DNA from: Bacillota bacterium
Lineage (GTDB): Bacteria; Bacillota; Clostridia; Lachnospirales; Lachnospiraceae
DNA length: 64,000 bases
Assembly: GCA_023437365.1 (NCBI GenBank)
Contig: JAEZGK010000003.1
Location: 1-64,000 of the forward strand
Direction: 5' to 3'
The notes under the pieces are model-generated. The model had not been told where the DNA came from, did no database searches, and saw only the letters and a program-made list of their open reading frames with translations. Below, in pieces: positions 62,016 through 64,000 of this stretch (position 1 is the first letter of the stretch; each line of letters begins with the position of its first letter). A program made the position numbers and the translations under genes.

Positions 62016-63659
62016 ATGGAGAGATTACAAAAGAGGATTTTCAAAGTAAGAATATGGCTTGCATTGCTTTTGATTATGGCAGTAGCAGCCAATGGGGTAG
62101 CGGCCGCAACAGCATATGCAAAGCCGGTCAAAAAAGACAAAACAGCTCCCTCAGCACCGCAAAATCTACATATAACTTCTGTGACAGATACCTCAGTAGC
62201 TCTCTCATGGAATGTCTCGACGGATAATGTCAAGGTTACATATTATGAAATCTATAAGAACAGAATCTTAATCGGCACATCAACGACTGTCTCATACCTG
62301 TCATCCGGATTAACTCCAAACACTTCCTATAGTTTTTATATTGTCGCAAAGGATGCGGCTAATAACAGTTCGGCAAAGAGTAATATACTCAACGTAACAA
62401 CTACAACACCGGCACCCACGGCGACCCCAATTCCAACAGTGACCCCTGCGCCCACGGCGACCCCTGCACCGACAGCGACCCCTGTGCCCACGGCGACACC
62501 GGCACCGACGGCGACCCCTGCGCCCACGGCGACCCCTGCACCGACAGCGACCCCAATTCCCACAGTGACCCCTACACCGACGGTAACGCCTGCTCCAACA
62601 GGTTCTCCTACAAAGCTAGTTGGTTATTATGCTGCCTGGGCAGCATATTCAGGCTATACGCCTGATAAAATAGACGCATCGAAGCTGACACATATCAACT
62701 ATGCTTTTGCTAATATTGGGAGTGATTTAAAGATAGCACTGGGCTATCCGGATGTGGATGCGTCTAATCTGGCAAAATTGAAAGCCTTAAAGCAGATAAA
62801 TCCTAATTTAAAAATTGTGATTGCGGTTGGTGGCTGGTCCTGGTCGGGTAGATTCTCAGACGCAGCCCTGACGGATGCTTCCAGAACTACTTTTGCGGAT
62901 AGCTGCGTAGCCTTTCTTGTAAAATACGGATTGGATGGTGTGGATATTGATTGGGAGTACCCGGTGAGCGGTGGATTATCGACCAATATAAGAAGACCTG
63001 AGGATAAGACTAACTTTACCCTTCTGATGCAGAAGCTAAGGGAGAAACTCGACCTTCAGGAGGCTGTCGACGGGAAACAGTATATCCTCAGCTTCGCTGG
63101 AGCAGCTGGAAGCTGGTATCTGAATAATATTGAATTAAATAAGCTGCAGCAATATGTGGATTATGTGAACCTGATGACCTATGATCTTCATGGCACCTGG
63201 GATCGATATACGGATTTCAATGCACCCCTTTATAATAACAGTGATTCGTCCCCGCAGTATAAGGATAGTGTGGATCAGTCCGTCAGAACCTGGCTTGCAG
63301 CGGGTTTCCCGTCAGATAAGCTGATCATGGGAGTGCCCTTTTACGGATATATCTATAAGGCAGTGGCAAATACCAATTATGGATTGTACCAGACCTATTC
63401 CGGAGCTCAATCCATCAATTATTCCAATATTGTTGCTAATTATCTGAATGCACCCGGATTTATCCGCTATTTCCATTCGGAATCAAAGGTTCCGTGGTTG
63501 TTCAACGGATCTACCTTTATTACCTATGAGGATGAGGAATCAATGGGGCTCAAGGCAGCTTTTATTAAGACAAAGGGGCTGGGAGGAGCGATGATCTGGG
63601 AGCTTAGCCAGGATCCAAACAAAGTGCTTTTGAAAGCATTATATAACGGATTAAAGTAG
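62016..63659 (+). CDS. Secreted chitinase: FN3, Pro-Thr linker, GH18 catalytic domain
   Basis: The 547-residue protein has a signal peptide (residues about 1-36), one fibronectin type III domain (about 45-130: SVTDTSVALSWN, YEIYKN, YSFYIVAKD), a linker of about 60 residues made of APTATP repeats, and a GH18 barrel (about 200-547). The catalytic motif DGVDIDWE spans 307-314 with Glu314 as acid. It hydrolyses beta-1,4-GlcNAc polymers outside the cell. AAGGAG precedes the ATG and a terminator follows. Confidence 0.95.
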   Translation: MERLQKRIFKVRIWLALLLIMAVAANGVAAATAYAKPVKKDKTAPSAPQNLHITSVTDTSVALSWNVSTDNVKVTYYEIYKNRILIGTSTTVSYLSSGLTPNTSYSFYIVAKDAANNSSAKSNILNVTTTTPAPTATPIPTVTPAPTATPAPTATPVPTATPAPTATPAPTATPAPTATPIPTVTPTPTVTPAPTGSPTKLVGYYAAWAAYSGYTPDKIDASKLTHINYAFANIGSDLKIALGYPDVDASNLAKLKALKQINPNLKIVIAVGGWSWSGRFSDAALTDASRTTFADSCVAFLVKYGLDGVDIDWEYPVSGGLSTNIRRPEDKTNFTLLMQKLREKLDLQEAVDGKQYILSFAGAAGSWYLNNIELNKLQQYVDYVNLMTYDLHGTWDRYTDFNAPLYNNSDSSPQYKDSVDQSVRTWLAAGFPSDKLIMGVPFYGYIYKAVANTNYGLYQTYSGAQSINYSNIVANYLNAPGFIRYFHSESKVPWLFNGSTFITYEDEESMGLKAAFIKTKGLGGAMIWELSQDPNKVLLKALYNGLK

Positions 63660-63681
63660 CAGGAGAATAATAGGCAAACTT

Positions 63682-63731
63682 ACCGGGGCCCTTGCAGTAT
63701 GAATGGATCAACTGAAGCAGCCCCGGTTTTT
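63682..63731 (+). terminator. Terminator of the chitinase gene
   Basis: ACCGGGG pairs with CCCCGGT across a loop of about 32 bases, followed by T5. Confidence 0.8.
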
Positions 63732-63808
63732 GGCGAAACATGGTAGTTTTTATCCCTTTCATAAAATTAATAACTTTTTTTATGAGAAATTTATATGATT
63801 ATACATTT

Positions 63809-63982
63809 TTTCTGTTTCAATATTTTTTACAATGTGCTATAATAATGAATCGAGCAATAAAATCATATATTGATTCTCATCGATTTGGTTCAATTGGTGG
63901 TAAAAGTACCCCACGCACAAGCTGAATATTTTATTGCTGTTGCAGGAGCTTGAGGCGATTTCGTGTATTCATTTTGTGCGTG
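63809..63982 (+). other. Promoter-like sequence and structured RNA-like segment at the window end
   Basis: TTTCAA and TATAAT (63837) are about 17 bases apart. From 63912 to 63982 CACGCACAA is complementary to TTGTGCGTG, with an inner GAATA/TATTC pair and a 40-base centre. No gene is visible to 64000, so this may be the leader of the next gene or a small RNA. I do not recognise a known riboswitch. Confidence 0.35.
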
Positions 63983-64000
63983 TGATACTTTATCACAGGA

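Noticed and set aside
62336..62563. Minus-strand frame of Gly-Val-Ala repeats
   Set aside because: It is the antisense of the chitinase Pro-Thr linker.
63740..63925. Hydrophobic 61-residue frame near the right edge
   Set aside because: No ribosome site, TATAAT and hairpin sequences lie inside it, and composition is what AT-rich DNA gives.

Overview
The window looks like the chromosome of a spore-forming-type Clostridia, most likely a member of the Lachnospiraceae. The reasons are moderate AT richness, AGGAGG-type ribosome binding sites with frequent TTG/GTG starts, Lachnospiraceae-type uncharacterised families (DUF5721, DUF6320, DUF5688, the TIGR03915/TIGR03916 pair), NfnAB, a split GcvPA/GcvPB glycine system behind a tandem glycine riboswitch, and several PrpR/LysR/MerR regulators. 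Family assignments are from memory of sequence motifs; no database search was possible.

Layout. 1-2.5 kb: the N-terminal part of a large secreted glycine-rich surface protein running off the left edge, and a small membrane protein. 2.7-7.9 kb: a GHKL sensor kinase, then an apparent operon of lipase-like hydrolase, condensation-type acyltransferase, DUF6320 zinc-ribbon membrane protein and TraX-like membrane acyltransferase, with a convergent 59-residue small gene. 8.1-10.8 kb: a DUF5721 gene and htpG, with a perfect CIRCE operator lying across the DUF5721 stop codon. 11.2-13.3 kb: DegV and an AEC-family permease.

13.8-30.6 kb is a sugar-acid region: garR, gudD, a DapA-family lyase, garD and a complete TctCBA tripartite tricarboxylate transporter. 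Glucarate and galactarate would be imported, dehydrated to 5-keto-4-deoxyglucarate, cleaved (the DapA-family protein is the only aldolase candidate) and the tartronate semialdehyde reduced to glycerate. A PrpR-like regulator with a ruined ATPase site follows, then a LarA-like protein divergent from a LysR gene, and a second LysR gene divergent from a three-gene flavoenzyme operon (GlpA-like, GlpB/NADH-oxidase-like, DUF1667).

30.8-35.6 kb: a MerR-type promoter before a GNAT gene and a MerR gene, a Rnk/GreA-type protein, tRNA-Pro, TspO, a second acetyltransferase, an HD-GYP phosphodiesterase and tRNA-Val. 35.6-38.2 kb is a 2.6-kb island inserted in tRNA-Thr, bounded by 46-bp direct repeats. It has an excisionase-like gene that needs a frameshift, no integrase, and a MazF/ToxN-like toxin candidate preceded by two tandem covarying RNA hairpins and a terminator, an arrangement resembling a type III toxin-antitoxin system.

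38.4-47.5 kb: a second DegV, a degenerate ABC ATPase, then the riboswitch-controlled glycine cleavage operon gcvT-gcvH-gcvPA-gcvPB-lplA-lpdA. 47.8-55.4 kb: isochorismatase-like hydrolase, the radical SAM DNA-repair-like pair, a Thr-Gly repeat lipoprotein, a Fur-family regulator, a HAD-GNAT fusion, a CYTH protein, two tiny genes and an HD hydrolase. 55.7-64 kb: nfnAB, a GGDEF-EAL protein, a polytopic membrane protein, a DUF5688 protein behind an 11-copy tandem repeat, and a secreted GH18 chitinase. Short tandem repeats occur in several intergenic spaces.
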